Assembly: GCA_035776735.1 (NCBI GenBank)
Contig: DASSSO010000029.1
Coordinates: 1 to 26,095, forward strand
DNA length: 26,095 nt
Origin: JACDAN01 sp035776735
Lineage (GTDB): Bacteria; Actinomycetota; Thermoleophilia; Gaiellales; Gaiellaceae
Direction: 5' to 3'
The notes below the pieces were generated by a model. That model did no database searches. It was not told where the DNA came from and was given only the letters and a program-made list of their open reading frames with translations. The stretch's first letter is position 1. Each line of letters starts with the position of its first letter. Below, piece after piece: positions 6,633 to 14,361 of this stretch. A program made the translations under genes and the position numbers.

Positions 6633-6736
6633 TCCCTGGTCTCCTTTCGCGTTGGTCAGCCGCTTCCGACTCACAAGACGCCGGTCGGCTCCTGAATCTT
6701 CCCACTTTTCGCCACGAACGCCACAATCCGTGTGGG

Positions 6737-8407
6737 ATGCTTCGCGCAGTGAGCGCGCTGCGGGACCGCCTCGGAGACTCTGCGCGCTCGTTCGGCAAGG
6801 TCTTCCGAAATCCCAACATCCGCCGTATCGAGGGCGCGTGGGCGGCGTCGATCATCGCCCACTGGGCGTACGGCATCGCACTCGCCGTCTACGCGTACCG
6901 GGACGGAGGCGCGGCCGCCGTCGGCCTCGTCGGGCTCGTGCGGTTCCTGCCCTCGGCCGTGGCCTCGCCGTTCGCGGCCGTGCTCGGCGACCGCTATCGC
7001 CGCGAGCGCGTGATCGTCGCCGCCGAGCTGACGAGAGCCGCCCTCTTGGCCGTGAGCACCGCGGTCGTCGTCCTCGAAGGGCCCGCGGCGCTCGTGTACC
7101 TGCTTGCCGGACTCGTGGCCGTTGCGTACTCGGCGGTCCGTCCGGCGCAGGCGGCGCTGCTGCCGTCGGTCGCGAAGACGCCGCAGGAGCTGACCGCCGC
7201 CAACGTCACCTCGAGCACGATCGAGAGCCTCGGGATCTTCGGCGGGCCTGCGATCGGCGGCGTGCTGCTCGCCGCGACCAGCGAGGACGTCGTGTTCGGC
7301 GCCACGGCCGCGGCGTTCCTGCTCTCCGCGATCCTCGTCAGCCGTGTCCGGGTGGAGGTCCAGCCGGAGCCGCGCGAGGCGCGCGCAGGCGTCTTCCGGG
7401 AGTTCACTGCCGGCTTCGTGACGCTGTTCCGCGAGCGGGGCCTGCGCGTCCTCGTGCTGCTCCTCGCCTCGCAGACGCTCGTCGCCGGCGCGCTGAACGT
7501 CCTGATCGTCGTGACGGCGCTCCAGCTTCTCGACCTGGGGGAGAGAGGCGTCGGCTTCCTCAACTCCGCGGTCGGCATCGGCGGCCTCGTCGGCGCGCTG
7601 GTCTCGGCCGCGCTGATCGGACGGCGGCTGTCGTCCAACTTCATCGTCGGGATCCTGCTCTGGGGGATCCCGATCGCGCTCATCGGGATCTTCCCCGAGC
7701 CCGGCCCCGCGCTCCTGTTCCTCGCAATCGTCGGTCTCGGGAACACGCTCGTCGACGTCTCGGCGTTCACGCTCCTCCAGCGCGCGGTGCCCGACGACGT
7801 GCTGGCACGGGTCTTCGGCGCGGTGCAGGGGCTGTGGGTGGCGACGATCGGGATCGGGTCGATCGTGGCGCCGCTCCTGATCGCCGCCGTGGACATCCGG
7901 GGCGCGCTCATGATCACCGGTGCGCTCCTGCCGATCCTCGCGACGCTCCTGCGCCGCCGCCTCGCGCAGCTCGACGCGGTGCCGGTCCCCGAGCGCCAGC
8001 TGGAGCTGCTCAGGGGCATCGACCTCTTCGCGCCGCTTCCGCAGCCAACGCTCGAGAGCCTCGCGCAGGCACTGTCGCCCGTGCGGCTACGGGCCGGGGA
8101 GGAGATCTTCCGTCAGGGCGACATCGGCGACCGCTTCTACATCGTCGCGGACGGCGAGCTCGAGATCGTGCAGGACGAGCGGGTCGTCAACGTCACCGGC
8201 CCCGGCGGCTACTTCGGGGAGATCGCGCTCCTGCGCGACGTTCCCCGGACCGCGACCGTGCGCGCGAAGACCGACGTGGAGCTGTTCGCGCTCGACCGCG
8301 ACGACTTCATCGCGGCCGTCACGGGGCACGCGGCGAGCGCGGAGACCGCCGACTCGGTCATCTCCACCCGGTTGGGGTCGGCCCGCCCCGGCCTCGCATC
8401 GGTCTAG
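6737..8407 (+). CDS. MFS transporter fused to a C-terminal cyclic-nucleotide-binding domain (copy 1)
   Basis: A 556-residue protein. Residues about 30-415 are a major facilitator superfamily transporter with 10-12 hydrophobic segments; the first cytoplasmic loop carries GDRYRRERV, a form of the MFS A-motif. Residues about 425-545 are a cNMP-binding (CAP-like) domain: GDRFYIVADGELEI near 463 and GGYFGEIALLRDVPRTATV near 489. The latter is a full phosphate-binding cassette with the ribose-binding Glu and phosphate-binding Arg. A natural reading is an efflux-type transporter whose activity responds to cAMP, cGMP or a related ligand; the transported substrate is unknown. The ATG at 6737 has no strong ribosome site and GTG 6749 is an alternative. 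A paralogue of the same architecture lies at 10239-11879. The gene faces the GNAT gene tail-to-tail with nine bases between stops. Confidence 0.92.
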   Translation: MLRAVSALRDRLGDSARSFGKVFRNPNIRRIEGAWAASIIAHWAYGIALAVYAYRDGGAAAVGLVGLVRFLPSAVASPFAAVLGDRYRRERVIVAAELTRAALLAVSTAVVVLEGPAALVYLLAGLVAVAYSAVRPAQAALLPSVAKTPQELTAANVTSSTIESLGIFGGPAIGGVLLAATSEDVVFGATAAAFLLSAILVSRVRVEVQPEPREARAGVFREFTAGFVTLFRERGLRVLVLLLASQTLVAGALNVLIVVTALQLLDLGERGVGFLNSAVGIGGLVGALVSAALIGRRLSSNFIVGILLWGIPIALIGIFPEPGPALLFLAIVGLGNTLVDVSAFTLLQRAVPDDVLARVFGAVQGLWVATIGIGSIVAPLLIAAVDIRGALMITGALLPILATLLRRRLAQLDAVPVPERQLELLRGIDLFAPLPQPTLESLAQALSPVRLRAGEEIFRQGDIGDRFYIVADGELEIVQDERVVNVTGPGGYFGEIALLRDVPRTATVRAKTDVELFALDRDDFIAAVTGHAASAETADSVISTRLGSARPGLASV

Positions 8408-8416
8408 ACGTCCTTG

Positions 8417-9334
8417 CTAGGCGTCCTTGGCCAGCTCGATGATCGTCGTCCGCGGCTCGTAGCCCAGCCGCTCGTTGAGCGCGAGCATCGGCGCGTTCGT
8501 GTCGTCGTTGGAGGTCACGAGAAAGCGGAGGCCGGTTTCCGCGGCCCAGCGGATGGTCGCGACCTTCGCCGCGCGCGCGAGTCCGCGGCCGCGGTACTCG
8601 GGCAGGGTCCCGGTGAGCTCGTGCATCCCGCCGCCGCCCTCGTGGGCGCTCGTGATCCAGGCGAAGGAGACGAGGCGGTCGCCGGCGAGGACGACCGAGC
8701 TCGCTTCGAAGTCCAGCTCGGGGTTCTCGAGCGTCTCCGTCCGCCACTCGTCGAACTCGAGGGCGTAGGGGTGGTCGGCGGGCATGTCCCGGTGGGCGGC
8801 GTCGTAGAGGTCGAACAGCTCCCGCTCGCGGGCGCGGAGCTCCTGGAGCCGGACGAGGCGGAAGCCGTCGGGAAGCTCGGGCGCGTCGAGAGAGATCCCC
8901 TCCAGGTAGAGGATCCACGAGTACTCCCGCCGGGTCTCGGCGTAGCCGCGCTCGACGGCGAACGCGAGCGAGCCGGGCTCGTCCTCGCGCACGAACGTCG
9001 AGATCTTCCGCGCGCTGAGCTCGCGGACGTGACCCTCCACGAGCACCGCGAGCCTCGACCCGATCCCTTGGCCGCGACGGTCGGCCCGAACCGTGACCCA
9101 GACGTCCGTGATCCCCTCGTCGGCGATCGCCCAGCGGAGCCGCGCGTCGCCCCAGCCGATGAGCTCGCCGCCGTCCTCGGCGACCCAGACGCGCGTCTGC
9201 GCCCTCGCAGGCGCGCCGTCGACCCAGTGCCGCATCGTCGTGGCGGTGATCGCCGTGGGCTGCGGCATCGCACCGGCGATCAAGCCCGCGGCCTGCTCCG
9301 CGTCCTCCGGCTCGTACGCCCTGATCTCAGCCAA
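8417..9334 (-). CDS. Tandem-domain GNAT N-acetyltransferase
   Basis: A 305-residue protein with two GNAT folds. The first, about 1-145, has the acetyl-CoA pyrophosphate loop RRGQGIGS at 86-93; the second, about 155-305, has YRGRGLA at 247-253 and the NERLGYEP motif near the C-terminus. Two-domain GNATs include the mycothiol synthase MshD, but I see nothing that proves mycothiol chemistry here, so the acceptor is unknown. The start is TTG 9334-9332, which lies inside the last codons of the VOC gene; the two genes overlap by eight bases and are probably translationally coupled. Conserved sequence begins a few residues after this start, which supports it. Cytoplasmic. Confidence 0.88.
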   Translation of the reverse strand: MAEIRAYEPEDAEQAAGLIAGAMPQPTAITATTMRHWVDGAPARAQTRVWVAEDGGELIGWGDARLRWAIADEGITDVWVTVRADRRGQGIGSRLAVLVEGHVRELSARKISTFVREDEPGSLAFAVERGYAETRREYSWILYLEGISLDAPELPDGFRLVRLQELRARERELFDLYDAAHRDMPADHPYALEFDEWRTETLENPELDFEASSVVLAGDRLVSFAWITSAHEGGGGMHELTGTLPEYRGRGLARAAKVATIRWAAETGLRFLVTSNDDTNAPMLALNERLGYEPRTTIIELAKDA

Positions 9335-9752
9335 GGCCCTTGGCGCGGAGCTCCTCGCGGGCCTTCGGCGTCTTCTCGAGCCCGTTCAGCCCCATGCCCT
9401 CGAGAATCTCCGGCGCCTTCGTGAACTGGACGTCCTCGTACGCAACCACCTCGACGTTGTTCCCCCACGGATCGCGAATCCGGTTGCCCGCGACCGCCGC
9501 GCCGGCCTCGCGGGCCGCCTCGAGGGCGCCCTGCTTGTCGTCGACGACGAGCCCGAAGTGACGGTGGTCGTCCGGGGCCTGCCGCCGGCCCTCGGCGAGC
9601 GCGACGAACTGGTCGCCGATGTCCACGAACGCCATGCGCCCGGCGCGCCCCCTGAGCGTCAGGTCGAAGATCCGGCCGTAGAACTCCAGGGCCTCCTCGA
9701 CGTCCCCGACCTCGAGTGCCACGTGGTTGATCCCGACGAGCTTCGCTTTCAT
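9327..9752 (-). CDS. VOC (glyoxalase/bleomycin-resistance/dioxygenase) family protein
   Basis: A 141-residue protein with the paired beta-alpha-beta-beta-beta units of the vicinal-oxygen-chelate fold. INHVALEVGDVEEALEFY opens the first unit and HRHFGLVVDD the second; DPWGNNVEVV is the characteristic C-terminal metal-site strand. Likely metal ligands are His10, His65 and Glu101. About 35 residues beyond the fold form a charged helical tail. Members include glyoxalases, epimerases, fosfomycin or bleomycin resistance proteins and ring-cleaving dioxygenases; nothing here picks one. A good ribosome site (AAGGAG) precedes the ATG on the minus strand. It is upstream of the GNAT gene in a two-gene operon, and only eight bases separate its start from the divergent membrane-protein gene. 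Confidence 0.87.
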   Translation of the reverse strand: MKAKLVGINHVALEVGDVEEALEFYGRIFDLTLRGRAGRMAFVDIGDQFVALAEGRRQAPDDHRHFGLVVDDKQGALEAAREAGAAVAGNRIRDPWGNNVEVVAYEDVQFTKAPEILEGMGLNGLEKTPKAREELRAKGLG

Positions 9753-9760
9753 GTGACTCC

Positions 9761-10162
9761 TTGATCGTCTCCCTGCACCTTGCCACGGGCGCCGCGGCCG
9801 GCGCGGCCGTCCGTTCTCCGGTGGCGGCCGCGCTCGTCGGACCCGTGCTGCACTTTCTCGGCGATCGCGTCCCGCACGAGGACATTGCGTCGAGGCGGTT
9901 CGAGGCCCAGTGCGGCGTGCTCGGCGTGCTGGCGCTGGCCCTCGTCCGCGGGCCGCTCGATCCGGCGACGGTCGGCGCGATCGCCGCGACCGTCCCCGAC
10001 GTGGAGCACGTGCTGCGCCTCCCGCGGCCGGGCGGGAGGAAGCTGTTCCCGAGCCACCGGATCCCGGGCTGGCACCGGCCCGGCGGCCTGACGGTGGAAA
10101 CGCAGCTGCTGGTCGCCGGCGTCCTGCTCGGTGCCGTCCTCGGCGCCGGGCTCAGGCGCTAG
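9761..10162 (+). CDS. Small membrane protein, possibly YdjM/LexA-regulated-hydrolase-like
   Basis: A 133-residue protein with hydrophobic segments near 8-30, 52-63 and 113-130. Histidine and aspartate motifs sit between them: HFLGDRVPHED (31-41), PDVEHVL (79-85), SHR (98-100) and GWH (103-105). This spacing loosely resembles the YdjM-type membrane-bound predicted metal-dependent hydrolases, which is why I suggest that family; I am not certain. The only usable start in this frame is TTG 9761, because an in-frame TGA lies 33 bases upstream. No ribosome site is visible in front of it. The start is eight bases from the start of the divergent VOC gene, so the promoters must lie inside each other's coding sequence. 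A hairpin overlaps the stop. Confidence 0.6.
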   Translation: MIVSLHLATGAAAGAAVRSPVAAALVGPVLHFLGDRVPHEDIASRRFEAQCGVLGVLALALVRGPLDPATVGAIAATVPDVEHVLRLPRPGGRKLFPSHRIPGWHRPGGLTVETQLLVAGVLLGAVLGAGLRR

Positions 10163-10170
10163 CCGGCGCC
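10142..10170 (+). terminator. Possible terminator hairpin spanning the membrane-protein stop
   Basis: Arms GGCGCCGG (10142-10149) and CCGGCGCC (10163-10170) are perfect with a 13-nt loop. A competing stem AGGCGC/GCGCCT (10154-10159 with 10166-10171) uses overlapping bases. No U-tract. This is weak evidence. Confidence 0.35.
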
Positions 10171-10238
10171 TGCAAGCAGAGGACGAGGATTCCGCCGGTC
10201 CTGGAGGGGCCTTGTAGCGCCGGGGGCGAGCGGCTTCA

Positions 10239-11879
10239 ATGCACGGAGTGATCGGCCCCGGACAGGTCGTCGGGCCGCTCGTCGACGCCGTCCGAAATCG
10301 GGACATCCGGCGGGCCGAGCTTGCCTGGGGCGCCGCGATCTTCGCGGAGTGGGCCCACTTCGTCGCCTTCGGCGTCTACGCCTACGAGGCGGGCGGCGCC
10401 TCCGCGGTCGGGATCGCCGGGCTGGTGCGCCTGCTGCCGGCCGCGATCGTCGGGCCATTCGTGGCGTCGCTGGGCGACCGCGTCCCGCGCGAGCGCTTCC
10501 TGCTCGGGCTCGCGCTGCTGGGCTCGGTTGCACTCGCCGGCTCGGCCGCCGCCGTTCTCGCCGACGGGGAGGTGCTGGTCTTCGCGTTCGCCGCGCTGCT
10601 GGGGGTGGCCATCACGCTGATCCGGCCGGCGCTCCAGGCGCTGCTGCCGTCGCTCGCCCGGACGCCGGAGGAGCTGATCGCGTCCAACGGCGCCACGTCG
10701 ACGATGGAGAGCCTCGGGACCCTGGTCGGCCCGATCGTCGCGGGCGTCCTCGTCTCGCTCGCCGACGCGAGCCTGGTCTTCGCCGTCGGCGCCGCGGCGC
10801 TCCTGCTTGCGGCCGTCCTCCTCTCGGGAGTTCGGGTCAGTGGCCGTGTCGACGTCGAGCTCGGCGTCGGGGAGGGAGTGGGGCGGGTGCTCGGGGCGGG
10901 GTTCCGGACGATCGTCGAGGCTCCGCGAACCCGACTCGTCGTCGCGCTGATCGTCGCGCAGACGTTCGTGCGCGGCTGCCTCAACGTCTTGATCGTCGTG
11001 GCCGCGTTTCAGGTGTTCGACTCGGGCGGCGAAGCCGTCGGGTACATGACCGCCGCCATCGGCGTCGGCGGGATGGCCGGTGCCCTCGGCGCGATGCGGC
11101 TCGCTGGACGACGACTCGGGGTCGCCTTCGGCGTCGCGCTCGTGTTCTGGGGGGTGCCCCTGGCGCTCATCGCGCCCTCGGCGGAGCTCGGCGTGGCCAT
11201 GCTGATGCTCGCGGTCGTCGGAGCCGCGAACAGCGTGGAGGACGTCGCGGGATTCACCCTGCTCCAACGGCTCGTCCCGGATCACATCCTCACGCGGGTG
11301 CTCGGCGTGGTCTGGAGCCTCGCAATGGGCGGCGTGGCGCTGGGCTCGATCGTCGCGCCCGTGATCGTCGAGGCCATCGGCCCGCAGCCGGCGTTCGTCG
11401 TCGTCGGGTCGATTCTGCCTCTCCTCACGCTCCTCGCCTATACGCGGCTCGTCGAGATCGACAGGACGGTTGCGCCCGTCGCAGAGCTCGAGCTCATCGA
11501 GCAGGTGCCGATGTTCGCGCCGCTGTCGGTGGCCGCGAAGGAACGGGTGGCGGCGAACCTCGTCCCGCTGTCCGTCGAGGCGGGCGAGCTCGTGATTCGC
11601 GCCGGCGAGACTGGAGACCGCTTCTACATCGTCGGCGACGGAGAGTTCGACATCTCTGCCGACGGCGTGCACAAGACCGCACACAGGGCCGAATACTTCG
11701 GCGAGATCGCACTTCTCCGCGACGTGCCGCGGACGGCGACAGTCAAGGCGGTCGTCCCGAGCCGCCTCTACGCCCTCCAACGTGAGGACTTCCTGGCCGC
11801 GGTCACCGGCCACGACGTCGCGCGCGCCGCCGGCGACGCCGTGGTCGAGGAGCGGCTGGCGGCAGCGGAGCCGTCGTAG
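10239..11879 (+). CDS. MFS transporter fused to a C-terminal cyclic-nucleotide-binding domain (copy 2)
   Basis: A 546-residue paralogue of the protein at 6737-8407, with the same order of parts: a short basic N-terminus (NRDIRRAELAWGA), an MFS body with GDRVPRERF in the first cytoplasmic loop, and a C-terminal CAP-like domain from about 415. GDRFYIVGDGEFDI near 458 and YFGEIALLRDVPRTATV near 484 are almost identical to the copy-1 cassette, while the membrane part has diverged more. It keeps the Glu and Arg that contact the cyclic nucleotide in known domains, so ligand binding is plausible. The pair presumably arose by duplication and now flanks the GNAT/VOC/membrane-protein block. The exported substrate is unknown. 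tRNA-Lys follows on the other strand after ten bases. The ATG start gives an N-terminus that aligns with copy 1. Confidence 0.92.
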   Translation: MHGVIGPGQVVGPLVDAVRNRDIRRAELAWGAAIFAEWAHFVAFGVYAYEAGGASAVGIAGLVRLLPAAIVGPFVASLGDRVPRERFLLGLALLGSVALAGSAAAVLADGEVLVFAFAALLGVAITLIRPALQALLPSLARTPEELIASNGATSTMESLGTLVGPIVAGVLVSLADASLVFAVGAAALLLAAVLLSGVRVSGRVDVELGVGEGVGRVLGAGFRTIVEAPRTRLVVALIVAQTFVRGCLNVLIVVAAFQVFDSGGEAVGYMTAAIGVGGMAGALGAMRLAGRRLGVAFGVALVFWGVPLALIAPSAELGVAMLMLAVVGAANSVEDVAGFTLLQRLVPDHILTRVLGVVWSLAMGGVALGSIVAPVIVEAIGPQPAFVVVGSILPLLTLLAYTRLVEIDRTVAPVAELELIEQVPMFAPLSVAAKERVAANLVPLSVEAGELVIRAGETGDRFYIVGDGEFDISADGVHKTAHRAEYFGEIALLRDVPRTATVKAVVPSRLYALQREDFLAAVTGHDVARAAGDAVVEERLAAAEPS

Positions 11880-11889
11880 GAGTTGGCGA

Positions 11890-11962
11890 TGGGCCGGGCT
11901 GGATTCGAACCAGCGACCTTGGGATTAAAAGTCCCCTGCTCTGCCAGCTGAGCTACCGGCCC
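11890..11962 (-). tRNA. tRNA-Lys (anticodon TTT)
   Basis: A 73-nt cloverleaf on the minus strand. The acceptor stem is GGGCCGG with CCGGCCC and discriminator A; the D-arm TAGCTCAGCTGGCAGAGCA is standard, the anticodon loop is CTTTTAA, and the T-arm is CTGG-TTCGAAT-CCAG. CCA is not encoded. It lies between the second MFS-cNMP gene and the LysE-type gene and overlaps neither. Confidence 0.95.
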
Positions 11963-11997
11963 TCAGGCGCAGCGAACGGTCCAGGTAGAACGAATCC

Positions 11998-12600
11998 ATG
12001 CTAGATGCTCAGGTCGCCGCCTTCTGCGGCGTGGCCCTCGTGCTCGGCCTGACGCCCGGCCCCGACATCGCCCTCGTGCTCCGGAACACGATGAGCGGCG
12101 GGCGGGTGGCGGGCTTCCGGACGATCGGGGGCATCTCCGTCGGGCTCGTCGGGTGGGCGCTCGCGACGGCGCTCGGCGTCGCCGCCGTGCTCGCCGCCTC
12201 CGCGACCGTGTTCACGATCCTCAAGGTCGCGGGCGGCCTCTACCTCGTCTACCTGGGCGTGCAGACGCTGCGGTCGCTGCGCCGCGGCGAGCGGCCCGCC
12301 GCGCGGGAAGAGCGGCGCGGCTCGCCGTTCCGCCAGGGCCTCGTGACGAACCTGCTGAACCCGAAGCTGGCGGTGTTCTTCACGACCCTGCTCCCGCAGT
12401 TCATCTCGGCGAACGATCCCTACGTCGCGAAGGCGATCGTGCTCGCCGTGCTGTTCTCGGTCATCGGCCTCGGGTGCCTCACGCTCTACGCGCTCGTCGC
12501 GGACGCGCTCGCGCACAACCGGCGCTTCCGGCTCGTGGTCGAGACGATCAGCGGCGTCGTGCTCGTCGCCCTCGGACTGCGGCTCGCCGTCGACCGCTAG
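11998..12600 (+). CDS. LysE/RhtB family amino-acid exporter
   Basis: A 200-residue integral membrane protein with about six hydrophobic segments, normal for LysE-type translocators. TPGPD at 19-23 in the first segment and NLLNPK at 118-123 are the two conserved motifs of the family. Members export basic or neutral amino acids and related compounds from the cytoplasm; the substrate is not predictable from sequence alone. The stop overlaps the stop of the convergent arginase gene by four bases. Together they suggest a link with arginine or ornithine, but this is inference from position only. The ATG start gives a membrane segment at once, as is usual. The adjacent tRNA-Lys is probably coincidental. 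Confidence 0.9.
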   Translation: MLDAQVAAFCGVALVLGLTPGPDIALVLRNTMSGGRVAGFRTIGGISVGLVGWALATALGVAAVLAASATVFTILKVAGGLYLVYLGVQTLRSLRRGERPAAREERRGSPFRQGLVTNLLNPKLAVFFTTLLPQFISANDPYVAKAIVLAVLFSVIGLGCLTLYALVADALAHNRRFRLVVETISGVVLVALGLRLAVDR

Positions 12601-13499
12601 AGGATGCGCGCGCCGAGCGCGCTCGCCGCCAGCTCGACCGCGAGCCCGGCAGTCGTGTTCTCGTGGTCGAGGATCGGGTTCACCTCGACGAGCTCGAGCG
12701 ACGTGAGCAGGCCGCTCTCGGCGACCAGCTCCATCGCGAGATGTGCCTCGCGGTAGGAGAGCCCGCCCCTCACCGGCGAGCCGACGCCGGGGGCGACGCC
12801 CGGGTCGACGAGGTCGAGATCGACGGAGACGTGGACGAACGCCGCGCCCGAGACGCGCTCGAGTGCCTCCCGCAGGACCGGCTCGACGCCTCTCCGGTCG
12901 ATGTCCGAGATCGTGTAGACGGCGACGCCGGCCTCGCGAATCGCGTCGCGCTCGCCCCGATCGATGCTCCGAGACCCGATCAACGCAACCTGCCCGGGGT
13001 CGGCCGCCGGGAGCGTCCAGCTGTTGCTCTCGAAGCCGACGCCCGCCCGTCCCAGGACCGCGGCAAGGGGCATGCCGTGGACTGCGCCGCTCGGCGTCGT
13101 GGACGGCGTGTTGAAGTCGGCGTGGGCGTCGAACCAGAGGACCCCTCCGCGGCCGTGAACCGAGGCCAGCCCGCCGATCGACCCGAGCGCCACGGAGTGG
13201 TCGCCGCCGAGCACGAGTGGGGTCAACCCGTTTTCGGCCGCCGCCCGGACCTGTTCGGCGATTCGCTCGCAGGTCTTCCGGATTTCGGTGAGAAAGCGGG
13301 CGTTCTCGTCCCCGGCGTCCATCGTCTCGCGAACGGGGGTGTAGACGTTGCCCCAGTCCTCCGAGGCGATGCCGAGGCTCGCGAGCCGCTCGCCGAGGCC
13401 CGCGTACCTGATCGCAGAGGGGCCCATGTCCACCCCGCGGCGGCCCGCGCCCAGGTCGAGCTCGGCTCCGATGATCGCGACACGCCGGATTGCATTCAC
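12597..13499 (-). CDS. rocF: Arginase (ureohydrolase family)
   Basis: A 300-residue protein of normal arginase length. The dinuclear manganese ligands are visible: His101 in GGDHS, Asp124, His126 and Asp128 in DAHADFN, and Asp227 and Asp229 in SVDLDLVDP. The TPSTTPSGAVHGMP loop (131-144) after the first metal motif and the EVNPILD segment near the C-terminus are characteristic of arginases rather than agmatinases. The enzyme hydrolyses L-arginine to ornithine and urea in the cytoplasm. The start is GTG 13499-13497, without a clear ribosome site; the conserved sequence begins within ten residues. The gene ends in a four-base overlap with the convergent LysE-type exporter. No urease or ornithine aminotransferase is in view. 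Confidence 0.93.
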   Translation of the reverse strand: MNAIRRVAIIGAELDLGAGRRGVDMGPSAIRYAGLGERLASLGIASEDWGNVYTPVRETMDAGDENARFLTEIRKTCERIAEQVRAAAENGLTPLVLGGDHSVALGSIGGLASVHGRGGVLWFDAHADFNTPSTTPSGAVHGMPLAAVLGRAGVGFESNSWTLPAADPGQVALIGSRSIDRGERDAIREAGVAVYTISDIDRRGVEPVLREALERVSGAAFVHVSVDLDLVDPGVAPGVGSPVRGGLSYREAHLAMELVAESGLLTSLELVEVNPILDHENTTAGLAVELAASALGARIL

Positions 13500-13533
13500 G
13501 GCGGCGGAGGATACGGGGGAAGGGTGGGTGGAA

Positions 13534-13606
13534 TGCCCCCAGCGGGATTCGAACCCGCGCTACAGCCTTGAAAGGGCTGTGACCTGGGCCGCTAGTCGAT
13601 GGGGGC
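13534..13606 (-). tRNA. tRNA-Glu (anticodon TTC)
   Basis: A 73-nt minus-strand cloverleaf. The acceptor is GCCCCCA paired with TGGGGGC, with discriminator A; the anticodon stem is CAGCC/GGCTG with loop CTTTCAA, and the T-arm is GCGGG-TTCGAAT-CCCGC. CCA is not encoded. A reasonable promoter lies just upstream. Confidence 0.95.
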
Positions 13607-13614
13607 CCGAGGGC

Positions 13615-13644
13615 AGAGTACTCGCAGGTCGCGTGCCGAGTCAG
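13615..13644 (-). promoter_or_regulatory. Putative promoter of tRNA-Glu
   Basis: On the minus strand CTGACT (13644-13639) and TACTCT (13620-13615) are separated by 18 bases, and the -10-like box is eight bases from the mature tRNA 5' end. The match to the housekeeping consensus is partial. Confidence 0.35.
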
Positions 13645-13753
13645 CCGCGCTTGCGGTAGGCGCTTCTTCGAGTAGATCGGAACCGCGGCCGGAGCAGAAG
13701 ATGGCACGCATCAGCGCGGGGGAGTGGCGATTCCGGCCGATACGCTTACGGCG

Positions 13754-13826
13754 GGGCGGTTAGCTCAGTTGGGAGAGCGCCTGCCTTACAAGCAGGAGGT
13801 CGCTGGTTCGAGCCCGGCACCGCCCA
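13754..13826 (+). tRNA. tRNA-Val (anticodon TAC)
   Basis: A 73-nt plus-strand cloverleaf. The acceptor is GGGCGGT with ACCGCCC and discriminator A; the D-arm is TAGCTCAGTTGGGAGAGC, the anticodon stem CTGCC/AGCAG with loop TTACA, and the T-arm is GCTGG-TTCGAGC-CCGGC. CCA is not encoded. Confidence 0.95.
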
Positions 13827-13943
13827 TCCCGAAGGTGCCAGAGAGGACCGGCCGCCGAGCCGAGGCCTCCGCTCGATTCGGTCAGCGGTGCGATCCCTCG
13901 AACGAGGCTGCAGGACGAGCGTACGGGCGCCGAAGACTGCGTC

Positions 13944-13987
13944 AGCCCCGGCGGATTGGCCGCAGATCCGTCCGGGGCTAGCCTTTT
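13944..13987 (+). terminator. Possible terminator between tRNA-Val and the monooxygenase-like gene
   Basis: Arms AGCCCCGG (13944-13951) and CCGGGGCT (13972-13979) are perfect with a 20-nt loop and are followed by AGCCTTTT. The T-run faces the plus strand, so it could end a tRNA-Val transcript about 118 bases after the tRNA. Confidence 0.45.
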
Positions 13988-13988
13988 C

Positions 13989-14294
13989 TCAGACCCGCGT
14001 CGACCGGCTGAAGTCGAGCGCGACCTCGCAGCGATCGACCGCCTGGATCTCCCCGCCGTGGGGGCCGACGGCCTGCGATCTGAGCCTGCTTGCGCGCACC
14101 TCGCTCGCCTCGAGGGCCGTCCGGTCGGTCCAGAACGTCAGGGTGATCGCCGTTGAGTTGTCCCGGTCGACGAGCAGGTAGCCGCCCTCGTTCCCCCCGA
14201 TGTCACGAAGCTCCTCGACCGCTTGCTCGAACGCCCCGATCGCGGCGTCGAGGTTCTCCTCGGGGATCTTGTAGCGGGCGACACGCGCGAACAT
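13989..14294 (-). CDS. Antibiotic biosynthesis monooxygenase (ABM)-like dimeric alpha/beta-barrel protein
   Basis: A 101-residue protein. The start MFARVARYKIPEENLDAAIGAFEQAVEEL, followed by GGYLLVDRDNSTAITLTFWTDRTALEAS, shows the beta-alpha-beta-beta pattern of small ferredoxin-like dimeric barrel proteins of the ABM group. Such proteins include cofactor-free monooxygenases and heme-degrading or stress proteins; many have no known reaction. No specific catalytic residue can be assigned. The ATG at 14294-14292 is preceded by AAGGAGG at five bases, a strong ribosome site that fixes the start. It is a single gene, divergent from the SDR at 14362 with 67 bp between the starts. A hairpin with a T-run on the opposite strand lies just past its stop. 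Confidence 0.8.
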   Translation of the reverse strand: MFARVARYKIPEENLDAAIGAFEQAVEELRDIGGNEGGYLLVDRDNSTAITLTFWTDRTALEASEVRASRLRSQAVGPHGGEIQAVDRCEVALDFSRSTRV

Positions 14295-14361
14295 CCTGGC
14301 CTCCTTCGAGCCGAACGGCGTTGGCACAGGTGATCGTGTCAAAAACGTAAGCTCCGCGCCG

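Noticed and set aside
6674..6736. Promoter of the first MFS-cNMP gene
   Set aside because: Candidate boxes (TTGGTC with CAAGAC) have a poor -10 and match no better than chance in this GC-rich context.
8414..9424. Long plus-strand open frame across the GNAT/VOC genes
   Set aside because: It is antisense to two well-supported genes and is rich in Arg/Val/Leu/Glu from mirrored high-GC codons, with no motif. The same applies to other long open frames opposite good genes, such as 10236-11813 minus and 14203-16884 minus.
13610..13753. Small gene between tRNA-Glu and tRNA-Val
   Set aside because: Short frames exist but none has a ribosome site, hydrophobic segment or recognisable motif; the stretch most likely holds only tRNA promoters.
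11890..13826. Integration hot spot at the three tRNA genes
   Set aside because: No integrase, no direct repeat of a tRNA 3' end and no change of base composition beside them; neighbours look like core genes.
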